This document shows, piece after piece, positions 16,812 through 25,240 of a stretch of DNA of 64,000 bases (its first letter is position 1; the number at the start of each line of letters is the position of its first letter). The DNA lies in the NCBI GenBank assembly GCA_026552835.1, contig JAPMTY010000007.1, positions 19,074 through 83,073 of the forward strand, given 5' to 3'. This DNA is from Candidatus Methanoperedens sp. Its GTDB lineage: Archaea > Halobacteriota > Methanosarcinia > Methanosarcinales > Methanoperedenaceae. The translations under genes were made by a program, and so were the position numbers. The notes beneath the pieces were generated by a model, which was not told where the DNA came from, ran no database searches, and saw nothing but the letters and a program-made list of their open reading frames with translations.

Positions 16812-19418
16812 TTATGGAGTAAGGTCGAAACTTACAGGGAAAACGCCTGTTTGGCCAGAGATAGACACGCCCAAATTAATGGTCAGAGTTGGACCCTTCA
16901 AAATGATCTGGAGATTGGAAATGCTCGAAAATCTTGGGTCCTGAACGACCATCTCATTGAAAGAATTGAACAAATCTTGAATTTGAAGGTCAGAACTGAT
17001 CGTTCCAGGCTTGATGCCAAGACCAAAGTTGGGGTGAACGAGTACAGTACCAGACTTGGTGCCGAACTTAATTCTTAAGGCCTGGATAATATTGGTAATT
17101 CCTGAGCTATACCTAAAGTCGCCGAAATTATTGACCGCTAAGTCGCCAGTGTCGGTCAAAAGCCAATCCACCTTGCTTAAACCAGTGAGCGGATCGCTTG
17201 ACGTGGAAGGAGGCGGAATGATATTTGAGTCATCTGGGACTGGAAGATCGCTAGGAATGAAAATTTTCTGTTGACTATTCACCGTGCCTGGCAGGTAAGC
17301 CTGGAGATAAGCTAAATCAGACGTGACAAAGTTGTCCAGGTTCGGCAGACCATCTAGAGTCAGAAGGAAGCTCGTGTCTGATAGGCGGTCGATACCAAGA
17401 ATGACCCTGGCAGAAGGAACCTGAGTGGCGCTCTTGATGACTACACGCTGACCAACGTAGAGGTTCTCCTGACTTTCAACGGTGATCTGGCGACCAGTCG
17501 CATTGGAAAGTAACGGATATTGAAACCCATTCTCGTCGATGTAGGGATCGCGTAGATTATTCAAAGTAACGATCTCAAGCCAGCGCTGAGCGTCGCCAAG
17601 ATATCTAAAGGCAATCTGCTCCACCGTGGCACCAAATGGAACTGGCGCAAGCACCTTGCTGGTAGGAACGCTGAATGGAATGCCAGCGATATCTGCTAGA
17701 CCCGCAACGTAGTCCATATTGGTCTGCGTGTTGATATCGTCAATAGCAGTACTCGCGCTTAAAATGTCGATAGACTGCATAACCTGATATAAGCTATTCA
17801 AAAGACCATATTCATCCAATGTGATTGGCTGAATTCGTGGCGTGGGGGCGGGCAGGCCATATATCCTGTTGTAGTAGGCATCACCGCTACCAAAACTATT
17901 AGATAACTGAAGGGCCAACTGTTGGATTGTAATTCTGTATTTTTTTAACGTATCAACGGTCGTTAGTCTTGCATTTTCAATAATAGTATTTATGACATTT
18001 TGCTGAGTCGCATTTAATGCGAGATTAGAGAGAGGAACAGAGTCAAACAAACCAAAATTACCGTCTGGATTATTTAAAATATTGTTAATAGGATCAAGTT
18101 GTTGATTAATGGATGCAGCAGCGCCTAATTGTCCGTTTGAGACCGCATCCATTGACAGCCCCTCTCTCAAACTGAGTCTATTTCTAATATCAACCAAAAC
18201 AGATGCTACAGTAGGGTCATTTCTAATACCACTAGCCGTTGCGGGATTTAAACTTAAGCTAGCTAAAAAAGACGCAATGGAACTTTTAAAATCGCGTGCC
18301 ACTTGAGTAGGTAAATCTGCGGCGGTGACCGCGACGCCAGCCAGATCTTTTACGAATAACGATAATTGCCTTAAAATACTTAGTGGAAATTCTACGTCTG
18401 ATCTCACAGCTCCAATGAGATTGATAGACGCACTGGTGAGTTTGCGAGCCTCGCTGATCGTATTCATGATTCTTTGCAGAATGCCTGGACTGATTGGCTG
18501 GTTATTAGCTGGAAATTCACCGAGGAAGCCGTCCAAATTTATGCGTCTCCAAGCTTTAAGTTGAAGACTAAACATAATTTCCATTGGTCTTGCAACGTTT
18601 TGTTGCCAAGTGAAACTCATTGGGGTAACAATAAATGACTGATTCTGCTTTGGAATATCAAAAACCAATCGCCAAGAAGCGTTCGCGGGATCGAGCTTGG
18701 CTTCAGCATACTGCTCTAGGAATTGTTGAAGCTGTAGGGCCTGATAATAGCCAGTGCTTTGTTCGCCTGCTTGGGAAGTTTCAGGCCTAATTGAAGTAGG
18801 CTTATTGGCTGGATGGTTTCCAGTAGCAGAATTGATGACCTTATTAACCTGACCTACCACGCCACCGAGCGCTTCAATTGTTCCGCCGAACAACGACTGA
18901 ATGACCCCTGGCGTTCCAGGAGGCTTATTGATGGCCTCTCTTTGAGGCCACACACCAAGTGTTCCTTGAATGTTGATTAACTTGAAGCGAACACCGCTGT
19001 GCTCTTCTAAAATGCCACGTAAAGTGGCCTGAGTACTGATTGCGTACTGATCCTGAATATTCAATTGTTGGGGCGTAATAGGTAAAACGAAAATCCATCC
19101 ATTTAAATTCTCAAATGTAATGTTGGCAGTTCCAGTTCCTGGAGTTACAGTGTAATCAAGGCTATCATTAGATCCACCAACTATCTCGTTAGTTTCAGAG
19201 TCTATAACCACGAGCCTATAAGGAAATAATTGGTCCCATCTACCTGGATCGATATCGATTGACCTAAAAAATCTACTATTTATCGACCCAGTACTTGCTT
19301 GCCATGGCAAAGTAGATGAAATTACGCTGTGCCGTTTGGTAGTTACAATACCCGCAGCGTCTTTAATGGACTGTACAGCATCCGAAATGCCAAGATTTAG
19401 GGAATTATCAAATGACAT
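16812..19418 (-). CDS. Baseplate protein: LysM-like plus gp25-like domains fused
   Basis: Predicted 868 residues. About residues 590-660 contain PFGATVEQIAFRYLGDAQRW and ITLNNL-like spacing typical of LysM domains of phage baseplate proteins (the gp53 type). Residues about 755-868 contain GDLAVNNFGDFRYSSG, ALRIKFGTKSGTVLVHP and a C-terminal beta region, matching GPW/gp25-like wedge proteins. The N-terminal 580 residues are unassigned. In T4-type phages LysM and gp25 functions are separate proteins, so the fusion is notable. The likely role is baseplate wedge assembly. Confidence 0.75.
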   Translation of the reverse strand: MSFDNSLNLGISDAVQSIKDAAGIVTTKRHSVISSTLPWQASTGSINSRFFRSIDIDPGRWDQLFPYRLVVIDSETNEIVGGSNDSLDYTVTPGTGTANITFENLNGWIFVLPITPQQLNIQDQYAISTQATLRGILEEHSGVRFKLINIQGTLGVWPQREAINKPPGTPGVIQSLFGGTIEALGGVVGQVNKVINSATGNHPANKPTSIRPETSQAGEQSTGYYQALQLQQFLEQYAEAKLDPANASWRLVFDIPKQNQSFIVTPMSFTWQQNVARPMEIMFSLQLKAWRRINLDGFLGEFPANNQPISPGILQRIMNTISEARKLTSASINLIGAVRSDVEFPLSILRQLSLFVKDLAGVAVTAADLPTQVARDFKSSIASFLASLSLNPATASGIRNDPTVASVLVDIRNRLSLREGLSMDAVSNGQLGAAASINQQLDPINNILNNPDGNFGLFDSVPLSNLALNATQQNVINTIIENARLTTVDTLKKYRITIQQLALQLSNSFGSGDAYYNRIYGLPAPTPRIQPITLDEYGLLNSLYQVMQSIDILSASTAIDDINTQTNMDYVAGLADIAGIPFSVPTSKVLAPVPFGATVEQIAFRYLGDAQRWLEIVTLNNLRDPYIDENGFQYPLLSNATGRQITVESQENLYVGQRVVIKSATQVPSARVILGIDRLSDTSFLLTLDGLPNLDNFVTSDLAYLQAYLPGTVNSQQKIFIPSDLPVPDDSNIIPPPSTSSDPLTGLSKVDWLLTDTGDLAVNNFGDFRYSSGITNIIQALRIKFGTKSGTVLVHPNFGLGIKPGTISSDLQIQDLFNSFNEMVVQDPRFSSISNLQIILKGPTLTINLGVSISGQTGVFPVSFDLTP

Positions 19419-19455
19419 AAGAATAAGATTGTGGGGTCAGATCTACCTTTTTCCT

Positions 19456-19467
19456 GTGATATATCAC
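19456..19467. promoter_or_regulatory. Perfect 12-base palindrome between divergent genes
   Basis: GTGATATATCAC lies in the 53-base gap between the start of the minus-strand baseplate gene (19418) and the plus-strand lipoprotein gene (19472). The location is suitable for a repressor or activator site acting on one or both genes, and the central GATATATC could also serve as a -10 region. No regulator is identified. Confidence 0.3.
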
Positions 19468-19471
19468 GAGT

Positions 19472-19999
19472 ATGAAGAGATTAACCATCGCATTTATTGG
19501 CCTTTTGATTTTGGCTGCCTGCGCCACCATTAACTATTTTCGCCCCAAGTACCACGACGTAGACAAACAAATCCAGCCAATATACAACGAATACATTGAG
19601 CTAAGTATCCTTAAACACATCACTTTTAAGCATAAAGTGAACGTAGGATTTGGTAAGCTTGACGAACCCACAGTAGGCATGTGCGTGTACACGTCTACGT
19701 TCAGGGAAATTACCATCGACCCAGACTGGTGGAAATACGCTACCGAAACCAGCAGGACGGCCCTGATCTTTCACGAACTAACTCATTGTTATTGTGGAAG
19801 AAGTCATGATTATGGTGGAATGACTCCCTACCCAGAGGCCAAGGACATTGACTCAAATTTTGCCGCGCAAAGAAGCGAATTCTGGGATGACGCCTGTCCT
19901 ACCAGCATCATGTATCCAAAGGTCGTTTTCGACTACTGTATGCGACTCCACTATAACGAATACATTGAAGAAATGTTCGATCGTTGCGAACCGTGGTAA
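19472..19999 (+). CDS. Lipoprotein metalloprotease, metzincin-like
   Basis: Predicted 175 residues. The N-terminus is a signal sequence ending in the lipobox LAAC at residue 17, so the protein should be exported and lipid-anchored. Near residue 108 is HELTHCYCGRSHD, an HExxH zinc site with a third histidine, one residue longer than the classical HExxHxxGxxH spacing. Downstream, TSIMYP resembles the metzincin Met-turn (S-x-M-x-P). This combination points to a secreted zinc protease acting in the host periplasm or on the cell surface. Four or more additional Cys could form disulfides. The substrate is unknown. Confidence 0.65.
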   Translation: MKRLTIAFIGLLILAACATINYFRPKYHDVDKQIQPIYNEYIELSILKHITFKHKVNVGFGKLDEPTVGMCVYTSTFREITIDPDWWKYATETSRTALIFHELTHCYCGRSHDYGGMTPYPEAKDIDSNFAAQRSEFWDDACPTSIMYPKVVFDYCMRLHYNEYIEEMFDRCEPW

Positions 20000-20028
20000 T
20001 TGACGAACGGAGCCAACTTTGATAAACT
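20000..20028 (+). promoter_or_regulatory. Sigma70-type promoter for the 20035 operon
   Basis: TTGACG at 20000-20005 and TAAACT at 20023-20028 with exactly 17 bases between them. The GTG start of the next gene follows only 6 bases after the -10 box, so the transcript would be leaderless or nearly so unless a later start is used. Confidence 0.55.
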
Positions 20029-20034
20029 GGAACG

Positions 20035-20484
20035 GTGAAGATCATACGCAAGAATCGAAAAAAGAGCGACTGCGGAGTGATTGCGGCCTTCAACGCCGCT
20101 TCCTGGTGCAACCTTGGCCACTCCTATCGGGATGTGGAAAAGGCAGCAAAGTCCTGCGGGTATCACCCCGAAAAAGGGATCTATCACTTTCAGTTTTCCA
20201 ATCTTATATCCAAGCTCAACATACCCGCCAAAAAGATGCGACCACGCAGTCTTGGCGAGCTGGAGAGTAAAATGTACCTAGGGAAGTTTTTCATCTTCCT
20301 GTACACGCCGACTGGCGAGTTCAATGGTCACGCAATCGTAGCTTTCACGGATCACGAGGGCAACATCAGGCTCATCAATCCAGACAGCGAGCGAGAAACG
20401 TGGGACGAATTTGCCGCAGAGATTTACGCCAAAGGGATGAAGAACATGTCGGTGTGGGAGCTTCCTTGTAGAGAACTAGTATGA
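20035..20484 (+). CDS. C39-like / papain-fold cysteine peptidase
   Basis: Predicted 149 residues from a GTG start. DCGVIAAFNAA near residue 12 places a cysteine at the start of a helix, as in C39-like peptidases, and GHAIVAFTDHEGNIRLINPD near residues 100-120 supplies the expected His and Asn/Asp positions. No signal peptide is evident. Such domains cleave double-glycine-type leaders or other peptides, or act on peptide bonds in modified proteins; here the substrate is unknown. Its stop codon overlaps the next start (ATGA). Confidence 0.5.
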   Translation: MKIIRKNRKKSDCGVIAAFNAASWCNLGHSYRDVEKAAKSCGYHPEKGIYHFQFSNLISKLNIPAKKMRPRSLGELESKMYLGKFFIFLYTPTGEFNGHAIVAFTDHEGNIRLINPDSERETWDEFAAEIYAKGMKNMSVWELPCRELV

Positions 20485-20846
20485 TGTCTTCTGATCAGAA
20501 AAAAGTAGTGATTCAAACTTACAACCATCTCATCGAAAATGAAAAGCGCGGCTGGGACGACTTAGACGACTACATGGAGTATCTGGACTACCTAGACAAC
20601 GCCCAGCTGAAACGAGAGGTCGATGTTATCTACGCCAACCATCGAGGTCAGACGGTCAAGTGCCAACAAAATCACGCCAAAGAGAAATGCTTCATCCCCG
20701 TTCTAGTTGAGGCGGTGAACGCTATCCTGGAACTCTACAAGGACAAAGAAGACATGCACAAGAAGAATCGCTACATCCTTCAGTACTATCTGGCTATGAA
20801 CCACGCCAAGATGATCCTGCTAGAAGAGCAGGCTAGTGTACCCTAA
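20481..20846 (+). CDS. Hypothetical charged helical protein
   Basis: Predicted 121 residues, largely helical, with acidic DDLDDYMEYLDYLD near residue 26 and two Cys near residue 60. Translation is coupled to the peptidase gene by a 4-base ATGA overlap, suggesting a functional link such as an inhibitor or partner, which is inference only. The end overlaps convergently with the 20833 gene by 14 bases. Confidence 0.5.
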   Translation: MMSSDQKKVVIQTYNHLIENEKRGWDDLDDYMEYLDYLDNAQLKREVDVIYANHRGQTVKCQQNHAKEKCFIPVLVEAVNAILELYKDKEDMHKKNRYILQYYLAMNHAKMILLEEQASVP

Positions 20847-21120
20847 AAGGCATTACTCTCAGATTCATCAGAAGACGCCTTGCGTTCTTCTTCTCTGATC
20901 GAGTTCCCTCTTTGATCTGCCTGGTGACTTCCCCTAGGATGTTCTTGTAGAAGTGATGTGCGTCCGCCTCAGCAAACAAAAACGCGCCATCTGTCTCGAA
21001 GAAATCCGAACCAGCTTGAAGAACAAACGTGGTCGATTCCGTAGACTTGATTTCCTCTTCGGAATAGGTCACGAAGGGATTTTTCTTGGAGCGCTTTGTT
21101 TTGGTTTTACGCTTTGCCAC
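20833..21120 (-). CDS. Small basic hypothetical protein
   Basis: Predicted 95 residues from a GTG at 21120 that overlaps the preceding gene's stop as TAGTG, the same arrangement used elsewhere in this genome; an in-frame ATG at 21168 would add 16 residues and overlap the upstream gene by 49 bases. The N-terminus is very basic (AKRKTKTKRSKK), suggesting nucleic acid binding or membrane contact. No family is recognised. Confidence 0.45.
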   Translation of the reverse strand: MAKRKTKTKRSKKNPFVTYSEEEIKSTESTTFVLQAGSDFFETDGAFLFAEADAHHFYKNILGEVTRQIKEGTRSEKKNARRLLMNLRVMPFRVH

Positions 21121-21659
21121 TACGTACCCAGTATAAACTTGATCGAGATAATTGTCGATAGATCCCATAGGGTATGGCCTAACATCACGGTTCCAAAGCC
21201 GTATTTTTTACCCAGCCTGATGGAGTATGGAACGTATAGGCTCAGGAGTGCCGCTGGCAGGAGTCCTTGATAGACGTGACCAAGGCCGAATTCTAGCATG
21301 ACCATCAAAGTCAAAAAGCCATGAATAGGCCAGGTCCACTTCTTGGTTCCCAGGAATTGTCTCAAAAGCAAAAGGGGCAATCCGTGACAAGCGTCTTCCC
21401 AGAAAACTGTCAAGGTGAGCGGCCAAGGAATTAGCGAGAGATTCTTACCAGCTTCTTCTATCATGTGAGCGTGAGGGAATAGCTTAAATAGTGCGATTCT
21501 ATACAGCGTAACGACACACAGAAATCTGACGAAGTTCATAATGGCTGGCCTTTCTACTCTCACCAAATTGCCGTAACCAGCCTTGACTGTTGCCCATATT
21601 ACAGCAGCGCCTAAGAGCCAGCATGGATACATTGTCAAAATCGCTTCTTTTAGAGTCAT
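21120..21659 (-). CDS. CPBP-type intramembrane metalloprotease-like protein
   Basis: Predicted 179 residues with about five hydrophobic helices. Motifs fit the CPBP (CAAX protease/bacteriocin-processing) family: an acidic WEDACHG near residue 88, FGLGHVYQG near residue 125 (F-x-x-x-H), and GHTLWD near residue 160 (H-x-x-x-D). Members are membrane zinc peptidases; several protect bacteria against bacteriocins or process peptides. The canonical EExxxR is altered to an ED-type variant here, so activity is unproven. It sits at the end of the tail gene run. Confidence 0.55.
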   Translation of the reverse strand: MTLKEAILTMYPCWLLGAAVIWATVKAGYGNLVRVERPAIMNFVRFLCVVTLYRIALFKLFPHAHMIEEAGKNLSLIPWPLTLTVFWEDACHGLPLLLLRQFLGTKKWTWPIHGFLTLMVMLEFGLGHVYQGLLPAALLSLYVPYSIRLGKKYGFGTVMLGHTLWDLSTIISIKFILGT

Positions 21660-21666
21660 AAATCAC

Positions 21667-22374
21667 CTATGTCGCAGTTCCTGTTCCAGAACCAGAGCCG
21701 CCGATGCCGCAAACCTGACTTGGACCTGGAATACAAGTTCCAGTAATGGTCACTTGACCAGTGGAATGTTGTTGAATCAAAGCTACGTAACTTTCGGAAA
21801 TTGCCTGTGCTAGTCTGGGCCAAAAACGACCCCTGAGACGTGGAGCAGCGGCAATGATCGCTCCTTTGATGGCTGACGCGGAGAGGCCGCTGAATTGACC
21901 GTTGTTGATCAAGCCTGTGCCCATATAAATCTGTGGGTGGGTGGAAACTAGCGTCCACGCAGTCGGATAGTAGGTTTGAAAAGCATCGTTGATGCCCTGG
22001 CACAAAGCCAAGAGAAAGAGTCCAGAATTCCTAGCTTGAGGTGGATACGGGTCATGACTGGTTTTTCCAAAGTCAGCAATGATGTACCCTCTTACTCTGG
22101 TATACAGATCTGTAATGAAGAAATTGGGGTCTGGCACAATCCCAACGCCTGCGCCCGTTCCAGGAACGAGCGGAGAGCCTTCCACACCGCTATCCGTAGT
22201 GGTGAACATGATCACTGGACCGCCTGAAATGATGCCTGTTCCGATGGCCTGACACATCTCGACGAAAAACTCAGGACGCTTCTGGGCGAGCGGAAAATGA
22301 TTCTGCACAGCGCCCATTCGGGAGTTCACGTCGCTTTGAACTAGTGCTGCTAGTGCTGAGCCGCTTGCCGCCAT
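21667..22374 (-). CDS. Probable virion structural protein
   Basis: Predicted 235 residues. No domain is recognised with confidence. The C-terminus ends in a Gly/Ser/Thr-rich tail with two Cys (CIPGPSQVCGIGG). It lies between the CPBP-like gene and the baseplate spike, with a one-base overlap with the latter, so a minor baseplate or tail role is likely from context. Confidence 0.55.
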   Translation of the reverse strand: MAASGSALAALVQSDVNSRMGAVQNHFPLAQKRPEFFVEMCQAIGTGIISGGPVIMFTTTDSGVEGSPLVPGTGAGVGIVPDPNFFITDLYTRVRGYIIADFGKTSHDPYPPQARNSGLFLLALCQGINDAFQTYYPTAWTLVSTHPQIYMGTGLINNGQFSGLSASAIKGAIIAAAPRLRGRFWPRLAQAISESYVALIQQHSTGQVTITGTCIPGPSQVCGIGGSGSGTGTAT

Positions 22375-23288
22375 TACACGTCCCCTGTCGTAGTTTCGCT
22401 AGGTTGAACTGGAACGCCAGTAATGAAGTCAACTACTCCCTGATGGGAGTTGGCGGTTGTGATGCCAGAAGAAGTGCCGTTCAGCTTGATCTTAGGAGAT
22501 TTAACATCCACCTGGGCAGACGCATTCACCTTAGCATTCGTGCATTGGACATTCACATCACCCTTGGCAACGATGTTGATGTTGCCCTGAGCATTGAGAG
22601 TGATATCTTTTTTCGCAGTGATCGAAGCTGTTCCGCCCTTTTCCATCCTGAAAGTGACACCAGTATGATCAACCTGGAAGGAGCCATCCTTCTCGATTTT
22701 GACAGTAGTGGTGCCTTGACTGGAATCTGTGGGAGTGCCCTTGCTATCTGTAGCGCCCTTGAATTGTAGAGATGTACTACCGTCCTTATCGACCTTGATA
22801 TGAACGCCGTTGAACTCACCTTCAAGCCTTGGACCAGTATCGGTCAGCTTAGTCTTTCGATCAGGATGAGTCATGGACCCAACGATGATGGCCTTCTCAG
22901 ACATACCATCAAGACAGAGAATGAGTACGATGGCACCATCCTGGCCCTTAAAATCTACAGAGTTGTTCTTTGTAGTATTGGAATTTTTTTGCCTAAGAGT
23001 TTTTTCTAAAAAATCCCCTATGCCACCCAATCCTTCAGCAGACATACAGTTTTTATATGTGACGGACGCAATGCCTTTATTTCCGTCCTGTTGAATCACT
23101 ACAACATCGTATTCTGTAGTTAATTTAGATAAGTTTTTTTTGTCACTTACAGGATACGTAGCGGAAATCATTCCTATTCTAAGGGGAGTGTTCTGATATG
23201 TTCTATTGAATCCTCTAAAAAAATCTTCTGAATTATGACCCAACAAGCCGTGAGGAAGCACTCCTCCGTTTTTCAAAAAATTGTTCAT
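22374..23288 (-). CDS. Baseplate spike (gpV/gp5-type OB fold and beta-helix)
   Basis: Predicted 304 residues. The N-terminal region (to about residue 90) is consistent with the OB-fold domain of spike proteins. From about residue 150 the sequence becomes a short-period beta repeat (KIEKDGSF, FRMEKGGTASITAKKDITLN, then alternating VNVQ and VNAS strands), typical of the triple-stranded beta-helix of phage and type VI spikes. The role is membrane puncture at the centre of the baseplate. Overlaps with both neighbours are one base. Confidence 0.75.
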   Translation of the reverse strand: MNNFLKNGGVLPHGLLGHNSEDFFRGFNRTYQNTPLRIGMISATYPVSDKKNLSKLTTEYDVVVIQQDGNKGIASVTYKNCMSAEGLGGIGDFLEKTLRQKNSNTTKNNSVDFKGQDGAIVLILCLDGMSEKAIIVGSMTHPDRKTKLTDTGPRLEGEFNGVHIKVDKDGSTSLQFKGATDSKGTPTDSSQGTTTVKIEKDGSFQVDHTGVTFRMEKGGTASITAKKDITLNAQGNINIVAKGDVNVQCTNAKVNASAQVDVKSPKIKLNGTSSGITTANSHQGVVDFITGVPVQPSETTTGDV

Positions 23289-25240
23289 TATTTAACCTTC
23301 TTTGGTTTCTTAGCAGAATCAGAAAACAATTTGATTTCTTTTGGCTGAGGGAAAGATTTATTGGGCTGATTAAGTGGCTTTTTTTGATCTAAACCGCCCT
23401 TTCTTTGCGGAATATCTTGGCTTTCAGAAACCCCAGGAAGAATTTGTTCATTTTCAAAATCAACCTCCCTTTCTTTGTAAGCATTGCCATATTTCATGCC
23501 AGGATAAATTGTTCCGTTTTGAGCACTGCTGGTGACAGATAGCCCACTACTCAAACTTAAAATAGTTCTAAAACTTTTTATGCCTGTTAAGGGATTCAAT
23601 TCGCACTTATGTGTAATTTGTTCTATGTGATAAATTACCCCATCATATTGTAAGTTATCACCTACGGTTATTGGATCTACAATTCCAGCGCAAACTATCG
23701 TTCCGTTAAATTTTAAATGACTGCCAATTATGGCATCGCCCAAAATTTTAGCCCAAAAAGGACTATTGTAAATGTCCACACTCTCTAATGGTAGCATGTC
23801 GAACAGACCACTAATAACTGCGGGTCTTAAACCACTTCTTTGTATATCATTTACGTCTTGTACAAAATTTCCCTTAACGGTTTCCTGGGTGTAATCGGTT
23901 CCATTACTCCCTAAGAGGGATTTCCCAAATACTTGGACGTAATTTATTCGAGCTGTTTCGTCCCTTCCAATATCTTCAGAGAAAATCAAAGAAGAATTAA
24001 TTTTCCACCTAGGAAGAGTCATAAATCTAGTAACTTTTGGTAAGTTAACAGAGCCTTGACTTCCTACTAAAAAATCTTCGGTAGTAAATGGATTTTGTCT
24101 AAAAACTACAGTAGGAATAACACTATCTGAATATGGGGCTACCTTAAAACAAGAATAAAACTCATTGATTGGACTGTTCGTATACTGGTTTAAAATATCC
24201 CAAGCTTTGACTTGATCCCAGTATTCAGGTTTCAATATGGCACTCCCAGGACAGTCATCTGGTGTAAACCAAAATCTAGTACCAGATTGTTGTTGCAATC
24301 CTGAAGGGTTAAGGCCAACATGAGCTGCTGCATTGGAATTGGTGCTATTGTAAGTCTGTAAACCAAAAACAAAATTGTAGATGTCGGCAGCAGAGGTAAC
24401 ATTAGGAATTCCTAATAGTCTTCCCACAATGGCGGGCATAAAAAATCTATCATTTGGAGTCTGGTTTATCTTCTGGACAGAATTCGGGGTATCACCAGGG
24501 ATTTCAGCAATGGTCGAGCCAGGAATACCGCTTCCTATGAATGATTCGGTTAGCGTTTGTATCAGATATCTCAAAGAAAAAGGATTATTTTGATTAATTA
24601 ATTGTGACCATTTTTCGGATATTTGGGCAGAAAATGTCAAGAATCCTCTTTGTTGAAGAGCTACAGATTGATTAAAATAAATCATATTATTAAATTCTGT
24701 AAAGGCAAATCCAGTAATTCTTACAACTGCCGTTTTTGCGCCCGTATTGGGATTAACAACAACGGCCCTTCTAACGGATTGAACTTTGAAAAATCCCTTG
24801 AATCCATCATCAATCTTATTAATTTGTTTAATTCCAGAATCTGCCCTGGAAGCAACGTCCTCTGCGTCTGCTGGCCAGTTCAACATATTTACAAATACAA
24901 AATCTCCAGGACAAATCTCAGTTAAATAATTAACATTGGTTTGTAAAAGTGTAGCTTCCATACTGGGGGTATACGACGCTTTACTAGAAGTAACGGAGAC
25001 GCTAACGCAATCATTTCTAACAACCAGTGGCTCTTCAATAGCCTTTAAATCTATTAAGGAAGGGCCTTGAGTTCTTTGTTCCATCTCATTAATTCTAAGA
25101 GTATCTCTAAAGCGCCATCTTATAAAAGTTAGAACCCAAGAAGGACTGCTTTGATTGACAAAATTATCTTCCTCTGGAGAACTTTCTCCATAGGCTGGAT
25201 CTGGATTTATTTCATAAACAAAAGCTCTTGAGTCAGACAT
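23288..25240 (-). CDS. Baseplate hub protein (gp27/gpD-like)
   Basis: Predicted 650 residues, immediately upstream of the spike gene in transcription order and downstream of the tape measure, the usual position for a hub. The middle has EKWSQLINQNNPFSLRYLIQ and later VTVGDNLQYDGVIYHIEQITH near residue 555, resembling hub-domain strands of phage late control gene D-type proteins. The C-terminal 60 residues are charged and probably flexible. The family call rests on order and general pattern. Confidence 0.65.
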   Translation of the reverse strand: MSDSRAFVYEINPDPAYGESSPEEDNFVNQSSPSWVLTFIRWRFRDTLRINEMEQRTQGPSLIDLKAIEEPLVVRNDCVSVSVTSSKASYTPSMEATLLQTNVNYLTEICPGDFVFVNMLNWPADAEDVASRADSGIKQINKIDDGFKGFFKVQSVRRAVVVNPNTGAKTAVVRITGFAFTEFNNMIYFNQSVALQQRGFLTFSAQISEKWSQLINQNNPFSLRYLIQTLTESFIGSGIPGSTIAEIPGDTPNSVQKINQTPNDRFFMPAIVGRLLGIPNVTSAADIYNFVFGLQTYNSTNSNAAAHVGLNPSGLQQQSGTRFWFTPDDCPGSAILKPEYWDQVKAWDILNQYTNSPINEFYSCFKVAPYSDSVIPTVVFRQNPFTTEDFLVGSQGSVNLPKVTRFMTLPRWKINSSLIFSEDIGRDETARINYVQVFGKSLLGSNGTDYTQETVKGNFVQDVNDIQRSGLRPAVISGLFDMLPLESVDIYNSPFWAKILGDAIIGSHLKFNGTIVCAGIVDPITVGDNLQYDGVIYHIEQITHKCELNPLTGIKSFRTILSLSSGLSVTSSAQNGTIYPGMKYGNAYKEREVDFENEQILPGVSESQDIPQRKGGLDQKKPLNQPNKSFPQPKEIKLFSDSAKKPKKVK

